This document shows positions 1 to 13,028 of a stretch of DNA of 64,000 bases, in pieces. Location of the stretch: NCBI GenBank assembly GCA_019925105.1, contig JAHGAU010000011.1:124001-188000 (forward strand), in the 5' to 3' direction. Source of the stretch: Niebla homalea (taxonomy: Eukaryota; Ascomycota; Lecanoromycetes; Lecanorales; Ramalinaceae). The notes beneath the pieces were generated by a model. It saw only the letters and a list, made by a program, of their open reading frames with translations. It ran no database searches and was not told the DNA's origin. Made by a program: the position numbers and the translations under genes. How positions within the stretch are numbered: the stretch's first letter is position 1; each line of letters begins with the position of its first letter.

Positions 1-1089
1 ATACTTATTATATATATTATATTATTAAATAATTATACTTTCAATTATATAAAGGATACCTTAAATTTATAAAAAATTTATTAAAGTTTATTTATATAAA
101 CCTTTTAAAGATAATTAATCCTTAAGGGTATAACGGAATAATGTATTATATAACCTTCCGTAATAATAAAATTATAATATTAGAAATTTACCCGTTAATA
201 TATAAATCGGACGTAGTTTAATAATTTAAAGAATTTAAAATTAAATATAAATAACCCTTAAATTAAAAAATTAAACGCGTTTAAATTAATAACAAGGGTA
301 AGTATACGTTTAAGGCCTTCTTAAACTACTTAAAATAATATAGGATTATCTTCGAGGTAATAATATATAAAAACCTTAAATAAAATTTAATTAATAAAAA
401 AATTAATTAAAAAATTAATAAGAAAATTAAGGTTATATAAATAATAAAAAATATACTTAAAAGCTTTTAATCAAAGTTAGTTTAAATAATAAATTATATA
501 ATTATACGGATATTATATATATAACTTAAAAAAATAATATTATATTAAGCTTAATATAATATAAAACCGGACGTATCCTATATATAGACCTTAAGGTTAA
601 TTATATACGTAAGAATTATAAGTTATTAAGTTAAACTTAATAATAAATCGGAATTATATATCTTAATAAATTTTAATAAAGGGATTAATAAATACTTTAA
701 GGTAATTAATTTACGGGTAAAACGGTTTAATTTTATAATAAAGAATATATATAACGTATATATCGAAAAAAAACGGGTAATACTATTGGATAATTCGGAT
801 CATAAGGAGTTTATTAATTAAATTTAAAAACTTAAAAAAACAAAAAAACCTTAATAAAACCTTAATTTAAAAAAGAAGTTCAGGAATTACGGTTTAATTA
901 AAACGGATATTATTAATATAAGCTTTACCTCTATTAAATAATTTATACGTCCGGCTATAATCCTTATTTAATAAATAACTTTATTAAACCCTTTAAGTTT
1001 AACGGTTAAAAACTTAAAGATTAATTATAATTAAGGATAAAGGTAATAAATTAAAAACTTAATTAAAAATAATTTTAACCTTATATTTC

Positions 1090-1900
1090 CGGATAAACCG
1101 TATAATATATTATTAAAATTACTTTTTTTCTCGGCTTTATTAACCCGAAATAAAAATAAACTATTATACCCTTTAACCTTAATATCCCTTAAAATGATTT
1201 TGGAACTTATTAAACTTAAAACTTATAAAGAAGCTATAATAAATAAATATACCCGGATAAACTAAGAATTAACGGAAAATAATAAATACGGTTCTTTTAA
1301 AGAAAACGATACTTAAGTCTTAATTACGTAAAGTTAAATCCTTATTAATATAATAATATTACGAGGACGGTAAGTTTATACCCTTAAATATAAAGTTAAT
1401 AATAATATAATTTATTATAAGGCTTAATAGATAATACGTAGTTTTAAATAACGTAAAAATATCGATTATAATAAAACGTTTACCTTAATAATAAAACCTA
1501 TAAGTTATAAGGTTCTTTTTACTTTTATAGCGGTTAATAATTAAGATTTAAAGTAAATAAACGTTAAAATAACGTTCCTTTATGGTTTTATTAAGGAAGA
1601 AATATACGTAAAATAATTAAAAAAATAAGAAAAGACCAATAAAGACAATAAAAAGCTTTATTATAAGCTTAAGAAGGGCCTATATAAACTAAAGTAATTA
1701 TTACGGTTATAATATAATCGTTTCTGGGAGTTTATGGTTATATAAAGTTTTAAACTTATTTATATAGATTATTATATGTTTTTTTACCTTAAAACCGGTA
1801 TAATTATAATTATATATATAAATAACGTTTTAATAATTAGTCCGTTTAAGTAAGGGATTTAGGATTTAAAAGCTATACTTAATTAAAAATTCTATATATT
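1090..1900 (+). pseudogene. Reverse transcriptase region of Copia-1 pol (RIP-inactivated)
   Basis: The region 1090-1265 reads as the conserved segment between integrase and RT. At 1560-1610 the frame reads NVKITFLYGFIKEEIYV, the mutated form of the copia RT signature MDVKTAFLYG..EEEIYM. Around 1650-1710 follows a remnant of the KLxKALYGLKQxPRLWYN motif. At 1815-1829 the frame reads YINNV where active copia enzymes have YVDDV. Both catalytic aspartates (GAC/GAT) have become asparagine by G-to-A change, the expected RIP product on the opposite strand. Several in-frame TAA/TAG codons also interrupt it. The ancestral role was copying element RNA into cDNA in cytoplasmic particles. Confidence 0.88.
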
Positions 1901-2439
1901 TAATTTAAATTTAATAAGTTATTATTTAAGTATTATTATTATACGGGATTAATAAAATTAAATAATCCGTTTTAATTAAAAAGCGTATATTAAAAAAATA
2001 ATATAAAATTATAATTAATAAAAAACTTACCCGATATATATATCTATATAAGTCGATTTTAGGCCGGAATTATTACTTAAAAACTATTAAGTAAAACCGG
2101 AATTCAGATAATAATATTAATCTGCCGTAAGTTTATTAATATATATTATATTTAATATACGACCAAATATAACTTATATAGTAATAATTATTAACCGGTA
2201 TTCCGTAAATCCGTTTTATTAATATTAACTATATATAAAATAAATTATACGTTATTTACGGATTATTATATATTTCCAGTTAATATATAAAGGTAAGCTT
2301 AAAGCTCTTAATAAATATATTAATTTTAATTTTACGGCCGACTTTATTTATAAGTTAAGTTTAAATTATTTTTTTAACGTAAAAAGTATATTAATTTATT
2401 AATCCTTAAAAAGGTAACCGACTATAATATTATTTACCT

Positions 2440-2830
2440 ATAAAGTTAAGTATATAAGATAAATGTAAGTTATTAAGGAAGCTATTTAATTAAAAAACCT
2501 ATTAAGGAAAATATAATCCGATAAATCTGGATATATATTTATTATTACGATCTATAATAATAATTAAGGGGCTATCGTATTAATTAAAAACCCGGTATAT
2601 TACGTAAAGATAAAGTATATAAGTATTTAATTATACTGGTTACGGGAATAACTTAAGGCTAATACCGTTAATCTTAAGTATATCTATATTACGGAGTAGG
2701 TAATTAACGGGTTAATAAAGGTTTTATTTACTAAGACCTTTATATAGTTTAAACGGGCGTTAAGCCTTAAGGAGCCATTATATCGATAGTTTAAGGACCG
2801 TATACTTATTAATAACGGACTTAATAATAA
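2440..2830 (+). pseudogene. RNase H and C-terminal end of Copia-1 pol
   Basis: Reading forward, 2440-2510 resembles the EAEYxALxxAxKEAxWLxxLL stretch of copia RNase H. At 2553-2573 the frame reads YNNN, stop, GA, a mutated form of the family motif DNQGA. It is followed by remnants of KNPV, the K(H/Y)I.I segment, and the end of RNase H leading to LTKAL-like residues near 2710. The frame fades out near 2830, before the 24-bp repeats. Stops are TAA or TAG. This domain removes RNA from the RNA/DNA hybrid in active elements; here it cannot be translated. Confidence 0.85.
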
Positions 2831-2866
2831 GCCGGGTAATAAGTAATAAGTAAATAATAACCATAC

Positions 2867-2962
2867 AGGGGAGCTAGTTACTTAATAATTAAGGGAGTTA
2901 GCCACTTAATAACCAGGGGAGCTAGCCACTTAATAACTAAGGGAGCTATTCAGTAAATACGG
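2867..2962 (+). repeat. 24-bp tandem repeat between pol and 3' LTR of Copia-1
   Basis: Four units start at 2867, 2891, 2915 and 2939 with an exact 24-bp period; the consensus begins AGGGGAGCTAGCCACTTAAT. The last unit is degenerate. The sister copy Copia-3 has only about two units at the same place (about 26120-26160, opposite strand), so unit number changed between copies. Confidence 0.85.
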
Positions 2963-3050
2963 TAATTAAACTCTTATATAAAAGGATATAACGTTAAAGC
3001 TATAAAGGAGCTATTTAGTAAATAAGATTTACAGGCTATATACGAAGTTT

Positions 3051-3059
3051 AAAGGGGAA
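3051..3059 (+). promoter_or_regulatory. Polypurine tract of Copia-1
   Basis: AAAGGGGAA lies directly against the start of the LTR, the place where plus-strand priming occurs in LTR elements. This sets the LTR boundary at 3060 and the element orientation as plus. Confidence 0.75.
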
Positions 3060-3221
3060 TATTAAATATACAGGGTCGTTACTTGGGAAATTACGTAACG
3101 CGGATCAAATTAAATAAGGCGGACGTGCTAGACCCAAGTGGGATAGCGGCATATGGCCTTGCATATAGTCTCACTTTGTACATAGTAATAATCAAGCAAC
3201 TTACACCTCTCAACTTCAATA
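3060..3221 (+). repeat. 3' LTR of Copia-1 (162 bp, little mutated)
   Basis: The LTR starts TATTAAA (ancestral TGTTAAA) and ends TTCAATA (ancestral TTCAACA). The ends form the short inverted repeat usual for copia LTRs. The same 162-bp sequence is at 25849-26010 in reverse and, incomplete, at 38280-38387. This copy keeps many C and G residues that are T and A in the other two, so it is close to the ancestral LTR. The GAAGT at 3222-3226 would be the target duplication, but the partner lies outside the window. Confidence 0.9.
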
Positions 3222-4627
3222 GAAGTCATTACTATATCACAGAACGAAAGCATTAATTACCGGCTTAAGTAAGGGTTATCTAGCTCTACCGGTGATCTCG
3301 AAATAGTTAAAAAGGCCCTTAATTAGCTCTTTTATCGTAAGCGGCTTATATGGAATAAGAAAATTAACGCCGTAAAAGTAATAGTACGGATTATTTATAA
3401 GGCAGCCTTTTTACGCGATATATTAATGATAATACCACTTTGGATCTTATAAAAAGTGCTGGATTAATATATATTAATTAATAATAATATACTTAAGTAT
3501 ATTAATATATATATAAAGCATATAGGTATCCCCTATAGTTATCGTATAAAGGACCGTTTAGTTACTCCACCAGGGCTCCTAAAAGTGACGACTTCCATTT
3601 ATATTAACGTTATAAGAAGCCCATATCTTATTATACTCGGTATAACCTTATTAATAACGATAACGACGGTAATAACGTAAATATCGACCCTTTATTACGC
3701 GGATAAGAACCTATTATAAGTAAAGAAAAGGGAAGACCTTAAGGGTCGGTAATTAAACCTTCCGTAAAATAAACTTATCGTAAAAAGTAGTTTAACCGTT
3801 TTACTCGCCGTTAACTATCGCAATTTAAGTAAGTTAAATAACGTTTATAGGCTCGTATACCGTTAATACCTTAATTAACTCGCCGTAAATGAAGCGGATA
3901 ACGGGGTTAAATAAGTAAATTAATGACCTCGCGTAATAAAGCTACCGGCAGAATAACTTTAAAATTTATTATTATAGCCTCTTAAATTGCCCGTAATAAA
4001 AAGGACGTCGTAATTAAAACCTAAGAAATAAGTTTATAAGAATAAAATAAGGTTAACTTTATTAAAACGTAAATAAAAGGTAATAAATTATTAAGTTAAC
4101 CACCCCATCATTTGAGAGCTAGCCGTTAAGAATAAGCTATTATTAATAAGCCATTAAAAGTAAACTTAAACTTAAAAGGGAAAAAGTAACTATTTAATAA
4201 AAGGCCCGGAAACCGTCGTTATCAAGCCCTTTTAACTCGGCTTACTCATAGTATAAATAAGGTAATAAGGGTGGGTAGATCTATATAAATAGTTTTAGTA
4301 TATACCTATTTTACAATAATAAAACGTCCTTTTACTCTTATCGTGGTCCTCGGCGTATGATCTATTTACTTATTACTACTGGAACCACCTATAATACCTA
4401 ATTGATATGCCCGTTATTACTATAGTAGTATATATAATAATATACGTAAATTCACTTTAATTTACTGCAAAATACTTTAAGTACTTCCGCAATACTAAGA
4501 AATACTACCGGAATTACTAAATATACCCGTAAAAAAAGGGTGTATATGCAGGGAATTTAAGGGTGTATATACAGGGGAATTGGGGGCGTATATATATATC
4601 CTGGGGGTGTACGTATATATAATCCCT
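3222..4627. other. Unassigned, moderately RIP-mutated DNA
   Basis: About 1.4 kb with no recognised element and no convincing reading frame. It is somewhat less AT-rich than the retroelements, for example around 3240-3420 and 4100-4400. It holds scattered AAATACT-like words near 4460-4520 and a G-rich repeat at its right end. It could be an old DNA transposon or diverged retroelement; I cannot name it. Confidence 0.5.
4536..4625 (+). repeat. Degenerate G-rich short tandem repeat
   Basis: Four loosely related units built on GGGGGTGTATATAYA-type words (about 4538, 4560, 4584 and 4602), spaced roughly 20-25 bp apart. They sit just left of the truncated copia fragment. Confidence 0.6.
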
Positions 4628-5701
4628 TAATATAATGTAGAAAGTAAATTTTTATATTTCATTACCGTTTTCTACTTTAAGCGCTATAACTTCTATTTAT
4701 GATTACTTTATCCTTAATCTTCCGGGCGTTAATTAAATTAAGTAACCTTCCGGGCTATTTAAGATATAAAGGATTTAATAACTAGTTTTTAATTTCCCCT
4801 TTTTAAAATTAAAATCTTAATTTAAATAAATAAACTTCTTGCTCCTTAGATTTAATTCTTAAAAATAGTTCCAATTAAGTCATTTTAAGGGTAAAATTAA
4901 GTTATATCCTTATTATATAATTAAAGTTATTATCTTAAAAATAAAAGTTTATCTTAAAGATAAGATTTTTTTATTATAAAAAGGGAAAGTTTAGAGTTTT
5001 CCAACTCTATAACGTGCTATAATCCTTATAAAAAATCCTAATTAAATAATCTTAACGGCGGAATAAAATTAAAAATCTTTTAAGTTGCCGTTTTAACAAA
5101 AAGGGTTTAGATCGGGTAGACATTTCTCGTTATAATTATAAGGGTTTTTAAGGGTTTATACTTTAAAGAGTTCAGTTAAGGTCGAAATTTCCCATTTAAG
5201 ACCCTTATTAAGGCTCCGTTTAGCGCTTTACATTGCAGAACCGAGGCTCTTTTATATATAGCCGGTTTCCGGCGTATAAATATTAACGTATAGCTGGCCT
5301 ATAAGGCTAAGGAATAAGTATTTATACGTTTTAATTAATAAATACGTATACCCCGGTAGTGGTAAGGTTAAAGTATCTTATCCTTATAGAATTTTAAATT
5401 ATTAAATTATTAACTGGCTTTATAGTTTAAAGATTATTATTTAATAATATTCTTAAATAGGATAGTTCTATCTTTTAAGTATATTTTATACGATAAGATC
5501 TTTATATTATAACTATAAAATTAAATAAGGAAAAGGTATCCCTATAGGGTCTTAAAATATAAGGTATTAATTACTTAATTATTCTTTATATATAGAAGTA
5601 CGATTAAATACTCTTAAATCCCGGCTACCCCAATCGGGTCTAGCTTCGGATCATATCTAATCTACCCGAATGCCGGGTAACTGATGTGTATACTTTCAAC
5701 A
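4628..5701 (-). mobile_element. Truncated copia fragment (Copia-2 family): 5' LTR and leader/gag start
   Basis: The stretch is colinear with 23540-24630 of Copia-2 in the same orientation and ends in the same LTR (5550-5701, 152 bp, ending TTTCAACA). About 20-25 bp present in Copia-2 next to the LTR, including the putative primer-binding site, are missing here. The left side stops near 4628 without a second LTR, so this is the 5' end of a minus-strand element cut off in its leader or gag region. Mutations are the same transition type. Confidence 0.8.
5550..5701 (-). repeat. 5' LTR of the truncated Copia-2 family fragment
   Basis: It shares with 6081-6233 and 24478-24630 the core words ATCCCGGCTACC, ATCGGGTCTAGCTTCGGAT and TACCCGAATGCCGGGTAACT, and ends TTTCAACA. 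This is one of the less mutated copies of the LTR. Confidence 0.88.
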
Positions 5702-6075
5702 TTAAAGCCGGTTAATAAAAAATATACCGCGTTAAAGTAATTTTAATTATATTAATCCGCGATTAACTTATTTTATAGAGACCCCTATACCCGAGAACGT
5801 CCAGTCAACTGTCATTTAAAGACACTTTTATCTTAAAGTCATATTAAAATATAAGCTGAGTTTACTGCTTATTTAAAAAATATTACCTTTAAATATACTT
5901 TACGGTTAACGTCTCTTTTAACTTAGAGTTAATTTAAAGTACCCTTAAAGTTATTTTAAAGTTAAATTAAAGTCAAGTTAAAGTTAAATTAAAGTCACTT
6001 TAAAGTTACCTTAAAAATATTGATTTAAGGATCTTAATCCTTAGGTATAGCTTGTATTTAAAGGTAAACTTGGTA
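5702..6075. other. Spacer between two copia LTRs with short repeats
   Basis: No gene is seen. Positions about 5941-6016 hold a degenerate 10-12 bp tandem repeat of TTAAAGTYA words (at least seven). The rest is featureless AT-rich DNA. It is the left flank into which Copia-2 inserted. Confidence 0.6.
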
Positions 6076-6080
6076 CGGAT

Positions 6081-6233
6081 TGTTGAAAATGTGAGGTATA
6101 AGTTACTTGATTATTCTCTATGTATAAAAGTTCGACTATGTACTCCTGAATCCCGGCTACCTTAATCGGGTCTAGCTTCGGATTATATTTAATTTACCCG
6201 AGTACCGGGTAACTAATATAAATACTTTTAATA
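6081..6233 (-). repeat. 3' LTR of Copia-2
   Basis: It begins TGTTGAAAAT and ends TTTTAATA (ancestral TTTCAACA); the TSD CGGAT is immediately to the left. The polypurine tract lies on the inner right side, which fixes the minus orientation. Confidence 0.92.
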
Positions 6234-6344
6234 CTCCCCTTCGAGCTTTAATATATATTACTTGTATAATTATCCATTTATAATATCATATTCGATTACT
6301 CCATTTAAGCTTCAATCTTTATATGACGTATACCTTATTTAAGT

Positions 6345-6565
6345 AATGTTTTCTATAAGCTGTTGGAGCTCCCCTATAACGGTAATCTTTTTACGGTGAA
6401 ATACCTTGGAAGATTGCACTTACAGCTTTAAATATATGCCACTTACTCCTTTAAGTTATAGCCGGCGTGGCGACGGCGAGCTCCCCTATATCTCAAATCA
6501 TCCTTTAATGACCCCCGGGGTACGTGATTTCATCCGGGTATGCTCCGGGATAGGTATCGTTTTTT
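6345..6565. other. Poorly mutated GC-richer patch in Copia-2 between pol and 3' LTR
   Basis: Around 6440-6560 runs such as GCCGGCGTGGCGACGGCGAG and GACCCCCGGGGTACGTG survive, unlike the surrounding DNA. The word GAGCTCCCCTATA occurs at about 6367 and 6479. The related words in Copia-1 form the 24-bp array at the same position between pol and LTR, so this may be the equivalent, longer-period repeat. No reading frame is recognised. Confidence 0.6.
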
Positions 6566-6959
6566 ACGATTTACCCCTCTTTTAAAATATTTTTTCAACC
6601 TTCTTATTTTATATATTAAATTTATATTAAAACGTATTCTCGGGTTCCTTAAGATTAATAATAGCCTCTTTATAAGTAATTTAACGCTCCCCCTATAAAT
6701 AACTTAGAACTTACCTTAAGTAACTTAAAGATAAAGCTATAAGGCTATTAATATTATTAATAAAGCTTCAGTTAATATAAGGATATTCCGGGGGTACTTT
6801 AAGGCTAAATACTTTACGGAACCCCTTAAAAAGTTAATATAATAAAGGCTTTATTAAGTTATTAATAACTTATTTATACGTTAAAATATATTTTAAGTTT
6901 ACCCGGTTATTTTTTATAACTTCCCGAAGCTAATATTATTAAATATTTATATACTTAAT

Positions 6960-8030
6960 CCGGCTATAAAATACGGGGTTCTTAATAAGAGCTATTAGGT
7001 AGTACCCTGGTTATTTCCGTAGATAATAATAGCGGGGAGGTTCCCGGCTTAATACGGCCTGATTTTACTTAAAAGCTATTTAAATAATAAGGCTTTTTTA
7101 ATTGCTTATATTTATTTTATATATTCCGTTTTATAAATAAAAAGGGTAATTATAGCTTAATATTTAAATTATTAATTAATCGTAACGCTTTTTATATTAA
7201 ACATATAGTCCGTAGTGGACCCCCGGGTTAAATTTACGGTAAAATTAGAATCAATATAATTATTAAGAGCTTTTAATTTACCCCTATATATTAATTAAAA
7301 AATAACGGTAATATAAAGGTAACGTAAAATTCTTCTTATTAACTTTTAATAATATTTAATAGGATTTAAGGTATATTAATTAATTATTAAAACGGAGTAA
7401 ATAATATTTAAGTAAGTTCTAAGTATAATATATATTAAAGAGCTTACCGCCAATTAATATTTCTTTTAGAAAATTAAATCGGCTTTATAACTTTTAAATA
7501 TAAGCTCCGGTTTATACTTTAATTTTATAAGGTTATATATAAACGTAATATTTTATTACTTATATTCCTTAATAACTTTTTTAAATATAGGTTTCTTAAT
7601 TAAGTCGGAGTATTTTATTTTAATAGTTTTTTATAATAATTATACTTAAATAATAATAAATTAACCTTAAATTAAATATATAGAATTAATTATTAAGTAC
7701 CTTCTTTAGGTTTATAATGTTTTCCTTATATAAGTTAATAGTTAAGATATTATTTACGTAAAGAACTATAATCTTCCTATTTCCGGGGTATATAAATACG
7801 TAATAGTCCGTAAGTATCGGCTAAGCCCTTAACTTCTTTATAAAGTAAAAATAATAATAATAATATTATAATTAAAGGGATTATTTTAATTTATAAAGGA
7901 CTTTATTAAGCTTATAGTATATATCGGTATCTTTTATTTAATTATAGGGTTGCTTTATATAGACTTTTTCCTCGATTAAGTTATAAAGAAAGGCTATCTT
8001 TACGTTTATTTATTTTAAGTTTTAATCGTT
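6960..8030 (-). pseudogene. RT and RNase H remnants of Copia-2 pol
   Basis: On the minus strand, about 8030-7960 gives a mutated QMDVKTAFLY segment (read as NVKIAFLYN followed by EEKVYI). At 7749-7760 the frame reads YVNN, the former YVDD active site with both aspartates changed to asparagine. At 7001-7024 it reads IYGNNQGT, the RNase H DNQG motif with the aspartate changed. The order RT then RNase H, typical of copia, supports the orientation. TAA stops and lost catalytic residues make it non-functional. Confidence 0.85.
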
Positions 8031-11000
8031 AACCCGTTATTAATATAAAGAACGCCTTATAACTTATAGGTTTAATTATTAAAGCGAAAGTTTTATTATA
8101 ATCAATACCTTCCCGTTACTTATAGCTATAGATTATTTAGCGGGCCTTATATTAAATAATTGAACCGTTAACGCCTTTCTTAAGGGTATATACCTATCGT
8201 CCTTTTAGAATAATTATACTTAAGGATATTATATACTTAAGTATAAATATTTAAGTACCATTTTTAATATAAGAGTTATATTTATGCTTTTCCGCTAATT
8301 TTTAATCCATTTTATAATAGGTATTTTTTATAACTTTTAATAGGTTTTTAACTTAAGTAACTCCAGCTTATTCTTAAATAACATTAGCGTTAAGTAATAG
8401 ATATCCTTTTTTTCGTTTAAAATAGTTATATTAATAAAAATAAATAGCGGGTTTAAGGATATATCCCGGAGCTTTAAGTACTTAAGAATTTCAAGCCTAA
8501 AATTATTTTAAAAAATTATTTTAATTTCCTCCTGCAATTTATTAAGCTACTATTTATTTTAATTATATTAAGTTTAAGGGTAATCTTTTTATTTTTTAAC
8601 TAAAAATATATTACTTATAAGTATATCGTTTAAGATATTATCGATAAAGGCGTTATCGTGGATTTAATTCTCGTAATTCTTTTTTAAAGCAAGGACTTAT
8701 TAAGGCTATATATCCTTTTTTAAACGCTAAATCTTTTCCGTTAAAATATTTTTATTAAAGTTATTTAATAAAGTGATTTTCCGTTCCTTAATATAGACGT
8801 TATAATTTTGTTTTACTTTTTTATTAAAAGTCTGTATTTAAGGTTTAAAGACCCGGTATATCTTAATAGTTTTATTATCGTAACCCAATAAAATAAATAA
8901 ATCGGCCCTCTTATTTAAAAAGGTCCGGTACTTTATAATTTTTATCTATACTAATAACTTAATTATTTATAAGTACGATAAATCCGGTTCTTAATTATAT
9001 TACGTATAATATAAGGTAATTTTCCCTTTTAAATTAAACGTAAATTCTTTTATAATAAAGTAAATAATAAATATAATGATTTCCGGCTATAAATTCTTAA
9101 GTAAGTTTATATTATAAATCATTATACGGGTCCGTTTTTTAATTTATTAATTAAATCTTTCGCTTATAACGTTTTATTTAAAACTGCTTTATACCGTTAA
9201 TTTATAAATAATACCATAATCTTTAAGGTAATCTTAAAAGTCCTTTAATGTATATTTACCCCTATTATTTATTTATAAGCGTCTGATTTTCCGGTTAATA
9301 ATTTCGTATTTAACTTAAAATTATTTAAATCTACGGATTACGTCCGACTTATAAATTACCGGATAAACTTTTAATATATAAGTAAACTTATCCCGGAAAA
9401 TAATAAAATATTTAATTATATTAAAGTTTACCGGCTTAATAAGCTTTATAATATTTAAGTAAATAAACTTTAACGGAATAATCCTTAATTTAAAATATCC
9501 TTTATAAGGCCGAGAAGTTATCTTATTAAAAATATAATATATATATGTTACCTCCTTTAAAAGCTTTTTTTACTCTTTTTATTTACGCTTAAGGGGTATT
9601 CTTATTAATACCGTAATTAACTTAACGATAAATTAAAGGCCGAAATATTTTATCCTTATATATTAAGTTAATATATCGTTTAATACGTTAAATACCGTTA
9701 TTATTAATTTAAAATAATACCTAGAAATTTAATATAAAGAGTTATCCCCATTAGGAGTATATAAATTTACCGAGTCCTTTATTTATTATCCGTTTAACCC
9801 GGGAAGCTACCATTTTAGCTCTATTATTTAAAAGCTGGGTCTCCGAAAGGAGGTTTACTTTATTATCGGAGGAATAAATGGAGTTTAAAAACTCAATTAT
9901 TACCTTCCTTCCGTCAATAATATTATAGGTTATACGGATAAAATTAATGCCGCCCGTATGGTTAATTTACGTAAAACCTGGCCTTAAGGATTCTATTTAA
10001 TAAGGCCGGAAATTATTATTAAAGAATTCTCTTTAATAAAAAAAAAGTACTTATTATAGCCGTTATCCAAAATTATTAACTTTTATAAATTAATTAGGCT
10101 AACGGATATTATTATATATTTAGGCTTAACGTCTCTATTTATTATATTATAAATCTCCTTTAAAACCGATAGATTTACCGGTATAATAATAATAATAATA
10201 ACTTCCTTAGTTTTTAGCTTTTTTACCCCCGGTATAACGTCTTAATCTTTTTCTTAAAATAAAGGACCCAATCGTTACTCTCCGGGTATTTTTTATTACG
10301 GCTTTTTATAATATAGTAATTATACTTTTAATTATTATATTTAATAAAAAACCGTTTATTATTAATTTTCAAAGCTATTAAATAAAATTATAGAAATTAA
10401 TCCGGGGAAAAATAACGATAAACAAAGGGACCCCAGAGGTCCAAAACGATACGTACACGTATGGCTCTCGTAATAATAAAGAAAGTATATTAAGTGCGAT
10501 AAATAAAAATAACGTAATAATAAAGAATAAGGTAATAAACGGGCAAGTAACCTATAGTAACAGAAACAGCGACGATACGTACGGGTAATATAATAATAAT
10601 AAGCCGGATAATACTTAAAGTAAATAAAGGAATTAAAATTAATAAAATACGCGTATTGAAATACTTAAAACGTATAATAATAATACGGAGATAATAAGTA
10701 AATAAGGGGATAAAAAGGCCGGTACGGCATTAACGGCGAGGGGTATAAATAGGGGAAAAAGGTAGGAAAACCGCGGTAAAAATATTATTAAGGGTATATA
10801 AAGGGATAATAAGGTTAATAAAAAGGATAAAACTTTAAAGGATTAAATATAAAAAACAAAGACGGTATATCGCCCGGTAAATAAGGGTAAAAAAACGGTA
10901 AAGGAAGTAATAAAAGCCTTAAAAGGACTCCTTACGGTAAAGTAAAAGGATATTATATTAAAAACCTAGCCGATATTACGGATTAAGTTAAAAAACTCGA

Positions 11001-13028
11001 AGGACTTCTATATGAAAATAAGAGTAAAATTAAGGAAAACAGAGCGGTTACGGGGCTTTTAAGGAACGGTAATAAGGGCGTAAATAAAAAATAAAAAAAG
11101 CGATTTAAAGTTAAATATATAAAGTGAAAATATAAAAACGGTAGCCTTTTAAGTAAAAAAGAATTAAATAATGAAAATAATAAAAGGGATACCCGCGGTA
11201 AAAAATAAAAGGATAATAAAAAGAAAGCGGCCGTATTAAAGAAAACGAAGATAATAACGGTCCGCTTATTTAATAACGAGGGAAAAAACGTAATTATAGA
11301 GGTAAACCCGTTATAATTAATAAAGGCTTTTTAAATAATAATAGAACCATAAATAAAATAAATTATTATAATATATAAATTATAAAATAAAGATATCCTC
11401 CTTAATATAACGTTTTTAAAAATAAAAAAAAAACTTAAAAAAATTTAAAACTTAAATTAAAAAAAAAATTTATAAATTAATTAAAATTTTAAGATAATTA
11501 TTTACCGTTATAATAAATAAAATATATTTATTATATTTTATAAAAGCCAAGAAAAAGGTTACGTTAAAAAGTATAAAAAAAGAAAATACGGTTTTTTATT
11601 TAAGGCTTAAAATCGTTAATTATAGGCTTCCTCCGGTAATAAAAAAATTTAACTCCTTAAAATATATAAAGAGGTATTTTACCGTTATATTAAGCATAAC
11701 GTTAATAAAGATATATAACGATATTTTAAATAAAAAAATTATTAAAAAAGATTTCTTAAAATAACTTAATTATAAAATAAAATAACGGATATTTATTAAT
11801 ATTTTAAGTATTAAAGCACTAAATGTATTATTATAAAATATTTTAATATTATAAAATATATAGTTTACGTTAAAAACTATAATATTTATAAGTATATAGA
11901 ATTAATAATTAAAAAGCTTATAAAAAGTATATTTAAATATATTATATATAATAAAGAAGGATACCTAATATAAGATTCTAGGTATATAATAAAAGTCAGG
12001 GAGATTAAACGTAAAAAAACCCGGATAATTATGAAAATTTAACGGTATAATACGTATAAAATTAATTTAATAAATTAATTAAAAGCAGTTTTAAAATATA
12101 AAATTAATTAATTAAATAATAAAAACTAAATAGCGGTAATAAATAAAATAATAAATAAAAAGCTCTTTATAATCCCGATTTTAAAAGTCGGCCGTTTTAC
12201 GTTTTTAATAATAACCGGGAAAATATTAAATTAAAAAACGTTTAATTTTAATAAAAAGTCCGGAACTTAAACGGATATAAAAAAAAAGCCCTTATAAAAA
12301 TTAATATATAATATATTAATATTTTTAAGAATAATATAATATAACGTTTATAATAAAAGAATTAAAGTAATAATATCGATATTTAAGTTTAAAAAAGTTA
12401 AAAATATTAATATTATAATAATATAGGAATTATTATATAATTTATATATATATTTATTTATTAACTTAAAAAGGGGTTTTACTTAATTTTTAAGGGGGAT
12501 AAAATAACTATAATATATTTCTTTATAAATAAACGGCTTAATGTAAATAACTAAGATACTACTTATTATAATAAAAACCTTTATATATTCCGTATTATCA
12601 AGGAAAAGGATTTAAAAAGCGATTTTAATATTTATAATATATAGGACCCGTTATTAATTAATAAAGAAGAACCTTTTATAATATTATTACTTAAAAAGGT
12701 CTTAATTATTTTAAGTAAATATATATTATTTAAAGACTTTAACCTATATTATTATATATAGAATAAAGAAAAAACGTAAAATAAATTACGTTAAATTAAA
12801 TAATCTATTAATAATTACCGTTTAAGTTAACCTTTTATTATTAATACTATAAAGGATTATTATATAAAAGAATTATAAGTTTAAAATAATAATTAATTTA
12901 ATTTTTAATATAAAAAAGGTTATTAACGTAATTATAATATATAAATTATAAAAGGACTTAAAATATAATTCGGATTATATACCGATATAAATAACCCTAG
13001 ATTAAACCGTTAATATAACCTTATTATT

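Larger units (their letters stand above)
1..3221 (+). mobile_element. Copia-1: 3' part of a RIP-mutated Ty1/copia retrotransposon
   Basis: The 5' part lies outside the window; the element ends in the LTR at 3060-3221. In one forward frame interrupted mainly by TAA/TAG, the copia pol order can be read: a linker to RT around 1090-1265, RT around 1540-1900, RNase H around 2440-2800, then a tandem repeat, a polypurine tract and the LTR. The minus-strand element at 25849-38387 is colinear with it; position 531 here corresponds to the point where LINE-C entered that copy. Differences between the two copies are mostly C/T and G/A. The element is dead. The family assignment rests on RT and RNase H motifs and is firm. 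Confidence 0.92.
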
